From Lysobacter capsici (GTDB lineage Bacteria > Pseudomonadota > Gammaproteobacteria > Xanthomonadales > Xanthomonadaceae), in the NCBI RefSeq assembly GCF_014779555.2, contig NZ_CP094357.1, positions 1,984,001 through 2,048,000 on the forward strand: a stretch of DNA of 64,000 nucleotides. The letters run 5' to 3'. Below are positions 48,342-57,601 of the stretch, in pieces (the stretch's first letter is position 1; the number at the start of each line of letters is the position of its first letter). Both the position numbers and the translations under genes were made by a program. Below the pieces are notes generated by a model, which was not told the DNA's origin, made no database searches, and was given only the letters and a program-made list of their open reading frames with translations.

Positions 48342-48822
48342 TGCATTACTCCGAAGGCAGTGGAACCGACGCCGCATGAGTGATGGCGTTTCGACCCGGA
48401 GCAGGGCTCCGAGGCGAGGGGTTCCGGGGTTGGGCCTCCCTGTCGCTTCCGTGTCCGAACCGCTTGTCCGGTCGTGGAGCCTGGGCTCCCGACTGATCGC
48501 GCGGCACCCCGGCACGGGCTGTGGCGGCAGGTGTGTATTCGCCGGTGACGCCCGGCGTGGGCGGCCGCGGAAGGGGTTCGAAGAACGAACGGTCCAGCCG
48601 CAAAGCCGGCGAAGTGTAGCCGGGACGGGGGTTTTGGGCAACTGGCGGGGACTTGACGGGCAGGGGCCGGCGGTCTTCGCTGGCTGAAGGCCTTTGCTGG
48701 GCGGGTGTCCAGCCCGTGTGGTCCGCTCAGCGGCGATCGAACCGCGGTGGATGAACAGCGTAGGGCCCGAGGACCGGCCCACGAAGACCTCGGGCTAGCT
48801 TCGACCGGGCCTGTCGACCGCC
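48342..48822 (-). promoter_or_regulatory. rpsB upstream region (leader/promoter)
   Basis: This stretch of about 480 bases without a gene precedes rpsB on the - strand. In proteobacteria rpsB-tsf is autoregulated by S2 through a structured leader, so such an element is expected here. The sequence is GC-rich with several possible stems, but I cannot assign the fold or the promoter boxes by eye. Confidence 0.4.
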
Positions 48823-49737
48823 CTAAGGCCGGGCAGGCAGCGAATCGTAGACCGAGCCCACGATCTGCGCGGGTTTGACCCAGTCCTGGCCCCAGATCGC
48901 GTCGAGGTCGCGGGTTGGCGCCGCCGCCAGGGTCTGCTCGCGGGTCTTGCCGGCGCGCTTGAGCCGGGCGACCCGGTCGCGAACCTCGACCAGCATGTCT
49001 CGCGCTTTCTTGAGATCGGCCCGGTCGCCGACCGGCCCGTGCCCGGCGACGATCCGGGTCCCCGCATCGGACAGCGCCAGCCCGCGATCCAGTGCCGCGA
49101 TCAGCCCATCGACGGTCCCGCCGGTGCCGGTGTCGATGATCGGGTACAGGCCGTTGAAGAAGCAGTCGCCCATGTGCAGCACGTTGGCGGCCGGGAAATG
49201 CACCAGCAGGTCGCCGTCGGTATGCGCGGCCGGCACATGGATCAGCCGCGCTTCCAGCTCGCCCAGGCGCAGGCGAGCGTCGCCGAGCACGGTCACGCTC
49301 GGGCGCCCGGCCGGCGGCAGGGCCGGCATCATCCGGTCGAGGTGCTTGAGGTAGGTGTCCTGGGCCATGCGCCGATAGGCATTTTCGTGCGCCACCACGC
49401 TGGCGCCGCGGCCGGCCAGGGCCTCGTTGCCGCCGACATGGTCGAGGTGCCAATGGGTGTTGACCACGTAGCGCAGCGGTTTGTGGCCCTGCAACGCCTG
49501 CTGCAGCGCCGGCGCGGTCTTGCCCAGCTCGCTGTCGACCAGCAGCGCGGCGTCGGCCGATTCGGCCAGCAGCACGGTGGTCGCCGGTCCCTTGAACACC
49601 GACAGGCCCGGGGCGAGTTCGACGAAGGCCGGCGCGGGCGGCGCAGGTGGCGAGGCCGCAGCCTGCGCCGCGATGGCCGGGCTCAGCAGAAACGACCCGG
49701 CCAGGCCGGCGGCGATCGCGATAGCGCGCGGATTCAT
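48823..49737 (-). CDS. Secreted metallo-beta-lactamase-fold hydrolase
   Basis: This 304-residue exported protein has a signal peptide (MNPRAIAIAAGLAGSFLLSP, cleavage near the AIAAQA). The zinc motif is VVNTHWHLDHVGGNEALAGR (HxHxDH), with further ligands in HVPAAHTDGDLLVHFP, LHMGDCFFNG and RIVAGHGPVGDRADL. The active-site pattern suggests a quinoprotein-relay or subclass B-like hydrolase, and the C-terminal DLDAIWGQDWVKPAQIVGSV is typical of periplasmic MBL hydrolases of unknown substrate. It could act on beta-lactams or lactones, but nothing here proves that. Start at 49737. It is divergent from map. Confidence 0.88.
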   Translation of the reverse strand: MNPRAIAIAAGLAGSFLLSPAIAAQAAASPPAPPAPAFVELAPGLSVFKGPATTVLLAESADAALLVDSELGKTAPALQQALQGHKPLRYVVNTHWHLDHVGGNEALAGRGASVVAHENAYRRMAQDTYLKHLDRMMPALPPAGRPSVTVLGDARLRLGELEARLIHVPAAHTDGDLLVHFPAANVLHMGDCFFNGLYPIIDTGTGGTVDGLIAALDRGLALSDAGTRIVAGHGPVGDRADLKKARDMLVEVRDRVARLKRAGKTREQTLAAAPTRDLDAIWGQDWVKPAQIVGSVYDSLPARP

Positions 49738-49836
49738 CGGATTCTCCCGGGACGGGCCGACCCAAGCCTGCCGGCCGATACGCAGCGATGCGTTCGGCGC
49801 GATGATAGGCGAACGTGAATGAGCGATAATGCGGCC

Positions 49837-50613
49837 ATGGCCATTTCCATCAAAACCCCCGAAGAGATCGAAAAGATGCGCGTCGCCGGCCGCCTGGCCG
49901 CCGAGGTGCTGCAGGTCGTCGCGCCCTACGTGAAGCCGGGCGTCAGCACCGGCGAGCTGGACCGCATCTGCAACGAGCACATCGTCAACGTGCAGAAGGC
50001 GATCCCCGCCAACGTCGGCTACAAAGGCTTTCCGAAGACCGTGTGCACCTCGGTCAACAACGTGATCTGCCACGGCATCCCCAGCGACAGCAAGATCCTC
50101 AAGGACGGCGACATCGTCAACATCGACGTCACCGTGATCAAGGACGGCTGGCACGGCGATACCAGCCGCATGTATTACGCCGGCACGCCGTCGGTCATGG
50201 CCAAGCGCCTGGTCGAGGTGACCCGCGAGGCGATGTTCCGCGCGATCCGCATCGTCAAGCCGGGCATGACCCTGGGCGACATCGGCCACGCGATCCAGAC
50301 CTACGCCGAAGCCGAGCGCTTCAGCGTGGTGCGCGATTACTGCGGCCACGGCATCGGCCGGATCTACCACGAGGATCCGCAGGTGCTGCATGTCGGCCAT
50401 CCGGGCGAGGGCCTCAAGCTGGTGCCCGGCATGACCTTCACCATCGAGCCGATGATCAACGAAGGCACCTATCGCCATAAGACCCTGCCCGACGGCTGGA
50501 CCGTGGTCACCAAGGACCGCAAGTTGTCGGCGCAGTGGGAGCACACCATCGCCGTCACCGACGACGGAGTCGAGATCCTGACCCGCGTGCCGGGCGACGA
50601 CAACGACCTATGA
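49837..50613 (+). CDS. map: Methionine aminopeptidase, type I
   Basis: MAP removes the initiator methionine from nascent proteins. The 258-residue protein begins MAISIKTPEEIEKMRVAGRL, as E. coli Map does, which is why I prefer 49837 to the in-frame ATG at 49819. Metal ligands are in VNIDVTVIKDGWHGDTSRMY (two Asp), RDYCGHGIGRIYHEDPQVL (His), MTFTIEPMINEG (Glu) and SAQWEHTIAVTDDG (Glu). NVICHGIPSD holds the active-site His. Its stop overlaps the glnD start (ATGA). The map gene divergent from the rpsB side is conserved in gammaproteobacteria. Confidence 0.97.
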   Translation: MAISIKTPEEIEKMRVAGRLAAEVLQVVAPYVKPGVSTGELDRICNEHIVNVQKAIPANVGYKGFPKTVCTSVNNVICHGIPSDSKILKDGDIVNIDVTVIKDGWHGDTSRMYYAGTPSVMAKRLVEVTREAMFRAIRIVKPGMTLGDIGHAIQTYAEAERFSVVRDYCGHGIGRIYHEDPQVLHVGHPGEGLKLVPGMTFTIEPMINEGTYRHKTLPDGWTVVTKDRKLSAQWEHTIAVTDDGVEILTRVPGDDNDL

Positions 50614-53312
50614 CCGGCCCCGTCGCCGATAACCCATCGGCGACGCCCCCGGCGCCGCCCAGCGCGGCGCTCGATCCGGCGGCCGATGCGCCGCCGCCCG
50701 GCAGCCCCGCGGCGATCCGCGCCGCGCTCGCCGCGGTCGATGCCGCGCTCGCCGAACGTTTCGACCGCGATGCCGAAGCCGACATCGATCGATTGCTGCG
50801 CGCGCGCACCGACGCGGTCGACACTCAGGTGCGCGCCGCGTGGCGCGCCTGCATCGACGACGGCGCGCCGCTGGCCTTGTTCGCGGTCGGCGGCTACGGC
50901 CGCGGCGAACTGTTTCCGCAGTCCGATATCGACCTGCTGATCCTGGCCGAGCCGCAGGCGCAGACCGCGCAGGCCGAACAGCTCGGCTGTTTCTTCGCTT
51001 CGTTGTGGGACGCTGGCCTGCCGGTCGGCCACGCGGTGCGTTCGGCCGCGCAATGCACCGAGGCCGCCGCCGACCTGACCGTGCTCACCGCGATGCTGGA
51101 AGCGCGCCCGATCGTCGCCGACGCGATCGCGCAGATGGCCTTGCAGGTGGCGGTATCGCCATCGCAGGTGTGGCCGGCGCGCGACTTCTTCATCGCCAAG
51201 CGCGACGAACTGCGCCAGCGCCACGCGCGCTACGGCGACACCGCCGACAACCTCGAGCCCAATCTCAAGGAAGGCCCGGGCGGCATGCGCGATGTGCAGA
51301 CCCTGCACTGGATGGCGCTGCGCATCATCGGCACCTCCGACCTGGAATCGCTGGTCTCGATCGGCCAACTCGGCCCGGACGAATTGACCTCGCTGGAACG
51401 CGAACGCCGCGCGCTGTCGCGCTTGCGCTTCGGCCTGCATCTGGTCGCGCGCAAGCGCGAAGAGCGCCTGCGCTTCGACTACCAGAAGCTGCTCGCCGAA
51501 CGCCTGGGCCATGTCGACAACGCCGACAACCTCGCGGTCGAACAGATGATGCAGGGCTTCTACCGCAGCGCCGCGCTGGTGCTGCGGATCGGCGAGCGCC
51601 TGCTGCAACGTTTCGAGGAACAGATCGAAGGCGAAGCGGTGCCGGTGCCGCTGTCCTCGCCGTACGACGCGTTCGAACTGCGTCGCGATTACATCGCCGC
51701 GCGCGACGCCGAGTGGCCGCGCGACGCCGCCGACGTGTTCGCGCTGTTCGCGGCCTGGGCCAGCCACGACGAAATCCGCGGCCTGCATTCGCAGACCGCG
51801 CGTACCCTGGCCGAAGCGCTGGGTAAGATTCCGAGCTTCGACCAGGCCGAACCGGCGTTGCGCGAACGTTTCCTCAAGATCCTGCGCGGCCCGCATCCGG
51901 TGCATGCGCTCGAACGCATGGCGCGCCTGGGCGTGCTCGGTCGCTGGATTCCGGCGTTCTCGAAAGTCTCCGGGCGCATGCAGTTCGATCTGTTCCATGT
52001 CTACACGGTCGACCAGCACACGCTTGCGGTGCTGCGCAATCTGGCGCGCTTCGCTTCGGGCGTGGCCGACGAGCGTTTCAGCATCGCCCACGAAGTCTGG
52101 CCGCGCCTGCGTAAACCCGAGCTGCTATTGCTGGCCGGCCTGTTCCACGACATCGCCAAGGGCCGCGGCGGCGATCATTCCGAACTCGGTGGCGAAGACG
52201 CGCGCGTGTTCGGCGCCACCATGGGCCTGAGCGAGTCCGACACCGCGCTGGTCGAGTGGCTGGTGCGCCAGCATCTGCTGATGTCGGTGACCGCGCAGAA
52301 GCAGGACATCGCCGATCCCGAGGTGATCCACCGGTTCGCCAGCAAGGTCGCCGATCGCGAACACCTCGATCACCTGTACCTGCTGACCTGCGCCGACATC
52401 GCCGGCACTTCGCCGAAGTTGTGGAACGCGTGGAAGGACCGGCTGCTCGCCGACCTGTACACCGCGACCCGGCTTGCGCTGCGGCGCGGCCTGGAGCATC
52501 CGGTGGCCGGCGCCGAACGCGCCGCGGAAACCCGCGAAGCCGCGCAGGCCATGCTGGCCGCGTTCGGCGCGCGCGACGAAGAAATCGCCGCCTTGTTCGC
52601 GCGCATGCCGGAAATCGCGTTCCAGCGCGGACGCCCCGATCAGATCGCCTGGCAGGCAGCGTCGCTGCGTGGCGTGGCCTTGGGCGACACACGCGTGCGC
52701 GCGCGACCGGTCAGCGCCCACGGCGGCGCCCATGCCGGCGCGCTGGAAGTGTTCGTGCATTCGCCCGATCGCGACGGCCTGTTCGCCGCGATCGTGGCCA
52801 CGCTCGATCGTCTCGGCCTGGCGATCCAGCAGGCGCGCGTGCTCGACGGTCCGCTCGGCGCGATCTTCGACACCTTCGAAGTGGTGCCGACCGATCCGCG
52901 TCAGCCCGCGAGCGCCGAAGAGGTCGAACGCCGACTGGAAGCCGCGCTGTCCGGATCGCTGGAACGGATCAAGCCGGCGCGCCGCGCGCAACCGCGGCAT
53001 CTGCGCCATTTCCGCATCGCGCCGCAGATCGAATTCGCCGCCTATTCCAAGCCCGATGCGCTGAGCCCGCGCAGCGTGCTGAGCCTGGTCTGCACCGACC
53101 GCCCCGGCCTGCTCGCCGACGTCGCCCAGACCTTGCGCAAACAACGCCTGCGCGTGCACGACGCGCGCATCGCCACCTTCGGCGAACGCGCCGAGGACGT
53201 GTTCCAGATCACCAGTGTCAACAGCGACGGGCACGATAGCCCGCTCGATCAAACGCAACAGCAGGCCCTGCGCGACGCGCTGCTGGCCTGCCTCGAAGGA
53301 GACAGTCGATGA
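50610..53312 (+). CDS. glnD: Bifunctional uridylyltransferase/uridylyl-removing enzyme GlnD
   Basis: GlnD senses glutamine and adds or removes UMP on PII proteins, controlling nitrogen metabolism. The 900-residue protein has a Pro/Ala-rich N-terminus. The nucleotidyltransferase motif is [20 protein letters not shown] (about residues 93-112). [20 protein letters not shown] follows, then the HD domain with [19 protein letters not shown] (about 509-527), and two C-terminal ACT domains beginning near [20 protein letters not shown] and [20 protein letters not shown]. It overlaps map at its start and dapD at its end, both as ATGA, so the three are translationally linked. Confidence 0.97.
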   Translation: MTGPVADNPSATPPAPPSAALDPAADAPPPGSPAAIRAALAAVDAALAERFDRDAEADIDRLLRARTDAVDTQVRAAWRACIDDGAPLALFAVGGYGRGELFPQSDIDLLILAEPQAQTAQAEQLGCFFASLWDAGLPVGHAVRSAAQCTEAAADLTVLTAMLEARPIVADAIAQMALQVAVSPSQVWPARDFFIAKRDELRQRHARYGDTADNLEPNLKEGPGGMRDVQTLHWMALRIIGTSDLESLVSIGQLGPDELTSLERERRALSRLRFGLHLVARKREERLRFDYQKLLAERLGHVDNADNLAVEQMMQGFYRSAALVLRIGERLLQRFEEQIEGEAVPVPLSSPYDAFELRRDYIAARDAEWPRDAADVFALFAAWASHDEIRGLHSQTARTLAEALGKIPSFDQAEPALRERFLKILRGPHPVHALERMARLGVLGRWIPAFSKVSGRMQFDLFHVYTVDQHTLAVLRNLARFASGVADERFSIAHEVWPRLRKPELLLLAGLFHDIAKGRGGDHSELGGEDARVFGATMGLSESDTALVEWLVRQHLLMSVTAQKQDIADPEVIHRFASKVADREHLDHLYLLTCADIAGTSPKLWNAWKDRLLADLYTATRLALRRGLEHPVAGAERAAETREAAQAMLAAFGARDEEIAALFARMPEIAFQRGRPDQIAWQAASLRGVALGDTRVRARPVSAHGGAHAGALEVFVHSPDRDGLFAAIVATLDRLGLAIQQARVLDGPLGAIFDTFEVVPTDPRQPASAEEVERRLEAALSGSLERIKPARRAQPRHLRHFRIAPQIEFAAYSKPDALSPRSVLSLVCTDRPGLLADVAQTLRKQRLRVHDARIATFGERAEDVFQITSVNSDGHDSPLDQTQQQALRDALLACLEGDSR

Positions 53313-54202
53313 GCCCCGCAAAGAAGACCACCAAGAAGACCGCGAAGAAGAAGAGCAACGAGGCGCCGGGCATCGACGAACTCAAGTTCATGATCGACAG
53401 CGCCTTCGAGCGCCGCAGCATGCTGACCCCGGACGAGATCGAAGGCTCGACCCGACCGACCGTCGAACGCGTGATCGACGGCCTGGAGCAGGGCGAATTC
53501 CGCGTCGCCGAGCCCGACGGCAAGGGCGGCTGGAGCGTCAACGAATGGCTCAAGAAAGCCGTGCTGCTGTACTTCCGGGTCAACGAGATGCAGGTGGTCG
53601 AAGCCGACCCGGCGCCGTTCTGGGACAAGGTGCCGGCGCGTTTCGACGGCTATGGCGAAGCCGATTTCCGCAAGCTCGGCGCGCGCATCGTGCCCGGCGC
53701 GATCGCCCGCCGCGGCGCCTACATCGGCAAGGACGTGGTGCTGATGCCGAGCTTCGTCAACATCGGCGCGCACGTCGGCGAAGGCACGATGGTCGACACC
53801 TGGGCCACGGTCGGTTCGTGCGCGCAGATCGGCAAGCACTGCCACCTGTCCGGCGGCGCCGGCATCGGCGGCGTGCTCGAACCGCTGCAGGCCTCGCCGA
53901 CCATCATCGAAGACCATTGCTTCATCGGCGCGCGTTCGGAAGTGGTCGAAGGCTTCGTCGTCGGCCACCACAGCGTGATCGGAATGGGCGTGTTCCTGGG
54001 CCAGAGCACCCGCGTCTACAACCGCGCCACCGGCGAGATCAGCTACGGCTCGGTGCCGCCGTACAGCGTGGTCGTGTCCGGTCAGCTGCCGGCCAAGGAC
54101 GGATCGCATTCGCTGTACTGCGCGGTGATCGTCAAGCAGGTCGACGCGAAGACGCGTTCGAAGACCAGCATCAACGATCTGCTGCGCGGGTTGGCCGACT
54201 GA
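53309..54202 (+). CDS. dapD: 2,3,4,5-tetrahydropyridine-2,6-dicarboxylate N-succinyltransferase
   Basis: DapD adds succinyl to tetrahydrodipicolinate in the lysine/diaminopimelate pathway. The 297-residue protein has a Lys-rich N-terminal extension ([16 protein letters not shown]) not present in E. coli DapD. An alpha-helical domain is followed by hexapeptide repeats, with [39 protein letters not shown] and [37 protein letters not shown] is near the C-terminus. It starts inside the glnD stop. With dapE about 1.4 kb downstream it supplies the succinylase branch for cell-wall DAP. Confidence 0.97.
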   Translation: MSPAKKTTKKTAKKKSNEAPGIDELKFMIDSAFERRSMLTPDEIEGSTRPTVERVIDGLEQGEFRVAEPDGKGGWSVNEWLKKAVLLYFRVNEMQVVEADPAPFWDKVPARFDGYGEADFRKLGARIVPGAIARRGAYIGKDVVLMPSFVNIGAHVGEGTMVDTWATVGSCAQIGKHCHLSGGAGIGGVLEPLQASPTIIEDHCFIGARSEVVEGFVVGHHSVIGMGVFLGQSTRVYNRATGEISYGSVPPYSVVVSGQLPAKDGSHSLYCAVIVKQVDAKTRSKTSINDLLRGLAD

Positions 54203-54266
54203 GGTCGCGGCGGGCCGGATCAACGGCCCGCCGAGTTCAGCGATTCGGAAAGGACGGTGACCTCGA

Positions 54267-54725
54267 GTGATGAGCGCGAACCTTCGAACCCGGGGCGAGG
54301 TGATCTCGCAAAGTCCGTACTTGAATAAGCGCATATTCCCCGCGCTGATGCTTGTGCCCGGCGCGGTGATTTTCTTCGGCGGTTTTTCCTTGTTCGAGAT
54401 GCTCGTCGTGCTCTTGCCGCTGCTGTTCTCGGCTGGCGTGGTGTTTGTTTTTTTCAGGGGCTATGCCGACGAGGTCACGGATTTCGGCGACATGCTGCGA
54501 GTGCGTCGCGGCGACATGGTCGAGCTGATGCGCATCGAGGAGATCGCCCGCGCGCGGCGGCACTGGCGATCGATCAGCCTGCGCATCTGCCGCCGTACCC
54601 GCCTGGGTACGGACATCATTTTCTTCAGCAACTTCGCCACCAGCGCGGACCAGATCGAGCGCCGCGCCGCAGCCGGCGCAGCGAGGCCGCGTCACGACGC
54701 GGATTTGCCCAGGGCGGATCGATGA
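54267..54725 (+). CDS. Small membrane protein, paralogue A
   Basis: I do not recognise a named family. The 152-residue protein has two hydrophobic segments close together (about residues 24-42 and 43-65, VLLPLLFSAGVVFVFF). A cytoplasmic-type domain follows with YADEVTDFGDMLRVRRGDMV, IEEIARARRHWRSISLRICR and RTRLGTDIIFF. The start may be GTG at 54267 or ATG at 54270; AAGGACGG lies about 14 bases before. Its stop overlaps the start of paralogue B (ATGA). The shared DEV-D-GD-LRVRRG motif ties the two genes together as a duplicated pair. Confidence 0.75.
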   Translation: MMSANLRTRGEVISQSPYLNKRIFPALMLVPGAVIFFGGFSLFEMLVVLLPLLFSAGVVFVFFRGYADEVTDFGDMLRVRRGDMVELMRIEEIARARRHWRSISLRICRRTRLGTDIIFFSNFATSADQIERRAAAGAARPRHDADLPRADR

Positions 54726-55210
54726 TCCGAATTTCGGCCCGCATGATGGTGGTCTACAAATGGATTGCGCCGGCGATGAGTCTGCTGATTCTGGCGGCTG
54801 CTTCGTTGCAGTGGAGCAAGTCAGATGGCGCGTGGCCCTGGTATTTCTGGGTCTTCTTCGCGCTCGCCATCATCGCCGCCGCCGCGCACGGCGTGAAGAT
54901 GGGAAGGCTGGCGGACGAGGTCGTCGATCACGGCGATTACCTGCGGGTGCGGCGTGGGAGCATCGAAGAGAGCATTCCGATCGCCGACATCGAAAAAATA
55001 TCGTCGAGCCATGCGTTTCGGCCGGCCCGGGTGACATTGCTGCTGCGTCGGCCAGGGCGCTTGGGCGACCGCGTCTCGTTCATTGCGCGCGAGAACTGGC
55101 TGGGATTCTACGTCGAGAGCACGGCGGTGGTCGAACTCAGACAGCGTATCGCGCTGAAGAAAATCCATGATGAGTTCGTCGGTGCCGACGGTATGCATGG
55201 TTCCGGCTGA
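54722..55210 (+). CDS. Small membrane protein, paralogue B
   Basis: This 162-residue protein has two membrane segments (about residues 12-29 and 40-57). It then shows LADEVVDHGDYLRVRRGSIE, IADIEKISSSHAFRPARVTL and RPGRLGDRVSFIARENWLG, the same layout as paralogue A. The function is unknown; the layout of two helices plus a small soluble domain resembles PH-like membrane-associated modules, which is only an impression. ATGA overlap with paralogue A. The pair lies between dapD and the dapE unit and probably belongs to the same transcript. Confidence 0.75.
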   Translation: MIRISARMMVVYKWIAPAMSLLILAAASLQWSKSDGAWPWYFWVFFALAIIAAAAHGVKMGRLADEVVDHGDYLRVRRGSIEESIPIADIEKISSSHAFRPARVTLLLRRPGRLGDRVSFIARENWLGFYVESTAVVELRQRIALKKIHDEFVGADGMHGSG

Positions 55211-55263
55211 GCGCCGGAATCGAACACGAAATGTATCGGCTTAAAACAATAACCGAGGTCGAG

Positions 55264-55623
55264 ATGACGACGCTTTACGGCTTGAACAACTGCGACACCT
55301 GCAAGAAAGCGCGCAAGTGGCTGGACCGCTTCGAGATCGCGCACGGCTTCGTCGATTACCGCGATAACCGGCAGGCGCCGGAGACGCTGATCGAGTGGAA
55401 GAATCAGCTCGGCGGGTGGGAATCGTTGATCAACAAGTCTTCGACCACTTGGCGCACCTTGCCGCCCAATCGCAAGGAGCCGGCGTCGGATGCGGAGTGG
55501 AAGCTGTTGTTGAAGGAATACCCGCAACTGATCCGCCGGCCGGTGGTGGTGACCGACGACGGCAAGGTCAGTCAGGGCTTCAGCAACAACGGCTTCAAGC
55601 AGCGGTTCGGGATCGGCTCGTGA
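55264..55623 (+). CDS. ArsC/Spx-family thioredoxin-fold protein (YffB-like)
   Basis: This 119-residue ArsC-like protein shows [20 protein letters not shown], a CxxC in the thioredoxin-fold position, then [35 protein letters not shown] and [20 protein letters not shown] with the conserved RRP motif. It is related to arsenate reductases, but members encoded next to dapE, as in E. coli yffB-dapE, are of unclear function. Start at the ATG at 55264; the earlier ATG at 55231 gives an untypical N-terminus. It overlaps dapE by three bases (GTGA). Confidence 0.92.
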   Translation: MTTLYGLNNCDTCKKARKWLDRFEIAHGFVDYRDNRQAPETLIEWKNQLGGWESLINKSSTTWRTLPPNRKEPASDAEWKLLLKEYPQLIRRPVVVTDDGKVSQGFSNNGFKQRFGIGS

Positions 55624-56780
55624 GCGCGGCCGGTCATGCCGATGGGCGCAGCGCGGTGCTCGCGCTGACCTGCGATCTGATCGCGCGGCCGTCGGTGACG
55701 CCGGAGGATCTGGGGTGTCAGACCTTGATCGCCGAGCGCTTGCGCCGCGCCGGATTCGCCTGCGAACACCTGCGCTACGGCGAGGTCGACAATCTGTGGG
55801 CGGTGCATGGCGACGGCGATGGGCCGACTCTGGTGCTGCTCGGCCATACCGACGTGGTGCCGTCGGGGCCGGTCGACAGTTGGGCCAGCGATCCGTACCT
55901 GCCGGAGATCCGCGACGGCGTGTTGTATGGGCGCGGCGCGGCCGACATGAAGGGCAGCGTGGCGGCGTTCGTGGTGGCGTTGGAGCAATTCGCGGCCAAG
56001 CATCCGCGCCATCGCGGTCGCGTCGCCTTGTTGCTGACTTCGGATGAGGAAGGCGATGCGATCGACGGCGTGCGCCGGGTCGCCGACACCTTCCGCGCGC
56101 GCGGCGAGCGCATCGACTGGTGCATCACCGGCGAGCCGTCCTCGACCGCGAAGCTCGGCGATCTGTTGCGGGTGGGGCGGCGCGGCACCTTGTCGGCGAC
56201 GCTCAAGGTGATCGGCGTGCAGGGCCATGTCGCCTATCCGGAAAAGGCGCGCAACCCTATCCATCAGGCCATGCCGGCGCTGTCGGAACTGGCCGGACGG
56301 CGATGGGACGATGGTTACGAAACCTTTCCGCCGACTTCGCTGCAGATCAGCAATGTCCATGCCGGGACCGGCGCCAACAATGTGATTCCGGGCGAGCTGC
56401 AGGTGTTGTTCAACCTGCGCTTCAATCCGAGCTGGAATGCCGAACGGCTCGAGCGCGAGTGCGAGGCGGTGTTGCAGGCGCACGGGCTCGAGTACGAAAT
56501 CCGTTGGTTTCGCGGTGGCGAACCGTTCTACACGCCGGAAGGTCCGCTGCGCGCGGCGGCGCGTGAGGTGCTGGCGCGGTTTGCCGGCGCGGCGCCGTTG
56601 GAGAGCACGGGCGGTGGGACTTCGGATGCGCGCTTCATCGCGCCGCTGGGAGCGCAGTGCATCGAGATCGGGCCGGTGAATGCGAGCATTCACAAGGTCG
56701 ATGAGAATGTGTCGGTGGCGGATCTTGAGGCGTTGCCGGGGTTGTATCTGGCGCTGATTGAGCGGTTGATGGTTGGTTGA
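55620..56780 (+). CDS. dapE: Succinyl-diaminopimelate desuccinylase
   Basis: DapE is a di-zinc M20 amidohydrolase that releases L,L-DAP from N-succinyl-DAP. The 386-residue protein has [40 protein letters not shown] with the first zinc His, [20 protein letters not shown] with the bridging Asp, [14 protein letters not shown] with the catalytic Glu pair, [15 protein letters not shown] and [20 protein letters not shown]. Near the C-terminus is [16 protein letters not shown]. The start is the GTG at 55620, which overlaps the ArsC-like stop. The long upstream frame from 55395 is out of step with the ArsC-like gene and not real. Confidence 0.96.
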   Translation: MSAAGHADGRSAVLALTCDLIARPSVTPEDLGCQTLIAERLRRAGFACEHLRYGEVDNLWAVHGDGDGPTLVLLGHTDVVPSGPVDSWASDPYLPEIRDGVLYGRGAADMKGSVAAFVVALEQFAAKHPRHRGRVALLLTSDEEGDAIDGVRRVADTFRARGERIDWCITGEPSSTAKLGDLLRVGRRGTLSATLKVIGVQGHVAYPEKARNPIHQAMPALSELAGRRWDDGYETFPPTSLQISNVHAGTGANNVIPGELQVLFNLRFNPSWNAERLERECEAVLQAHGLEYEIRWFRGGEPFYTPEGPLRAAAREVLARFAGAAPLESTGGGTSDARFIAPLGAQCIEIGPVNASIHKVDENVSVADLEALPGLYLALIERLMVG

Positions 56781-56908
56781 TCGGTTCGCTTGTATCTCGC
56801 GTCTGCTCGAAGCCTTCGCCGTAGTTGGGTTTTCGCGGTCGCGGCTTGCGCCGCTCCTACAGGTAGGCAATGCGGCTTCTGCTTGAGCCTGAAGTCCCAG
56901 TGCACCAC

Positions 56909-57453
56909 CAGCGCTGCGAGGCTTGTAACTCGCGTTAGCAAAAGCACACCCGAAGGGCGACGCGCATGGATGCGCGTCGCGCGCCACCGGGACATGGATG
57001 TCCCGTGTGGCGCGTGCCCGCGTAAGCTCCGCGCTTGCGGGCCTTTGATTCACAAAAAAGCATTTTTCTTTGGTTACCTTTCTTTTGTTGCTTTAGACAA
57101 AAGAAAGTGACCCGCCGCTTCAGCGGCGGAAGCTTTTGATCCTGCTTGCAGCTTTAAAGGCTTTAAAGCTTATAAGCTTTGAAGCTCTAGAGCTTTTGAA
57201 GCCAAAGGCAAGATCAACAGCTTTCGTCCGCAAGCGGCCGAGTTACTTTCTTTTGTCAAAAGCGACAAAAGAAAGGTAACCAAAGAAAAACGCTTTTTTG
57301 TGAATCAAGTGCCCGCAAGTGCGGGGCTTCCGCAGGCATGCGCCACACGGGACATCCATGTCCCGGTGGCGCACGGCGTGCATCCTGCACGCCGCCCTTC
57401 GGGTGTGCTTTTGCTAACGCGAGTTCCGGGCTTCGCAGCGCTGGATGAGCTGC
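56909..57453. repeat. Long inverted repeat with ~200-bp imperfect arms
   Basis: The left arm (about 56909-57111) and right arm (about 57242-57453) are inverted copies. Shared blocks are CAGCGCTGCGA, ACTCGCGTTAGCAAAAGCAC, CCGAAGGGCG, GGGACATGGATGTCCCG, GATTCACAAAAAAGC and TTTCTTTGGTTACCTTTCTT. The 130-base centre has a small hairpin CCGCCGCT-TC-AGCGGCGG (57112-57129) and an AT-rich TTTAAAGGCTTTAAAGCTTATAAGC stretch split over 57152-57176. The whole could fold as a huge hairpin or cruciform. This repeat type is known from Lysobacter and Xanthomonas genomes. Confidence 0.85.
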
Positions 57454-57466
57454 GCGGCTTCGGACT

Positions 57467-57547
<81 letters not shown>

Positions 57548-57601
57548 TCGCAAGCATGATGCGCGCGCCCGTCGCCCGTCGCCACGACGCCTAAGCGATC
57601 G

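Noticed and set aside
56790-57110. 106-residue frame in the left arm of the inverted repeat
   Set aside because: Repeat-derived; the mirror arm encodes similar text on the other strand, which is expected from the symmetry and not from selection for protein.
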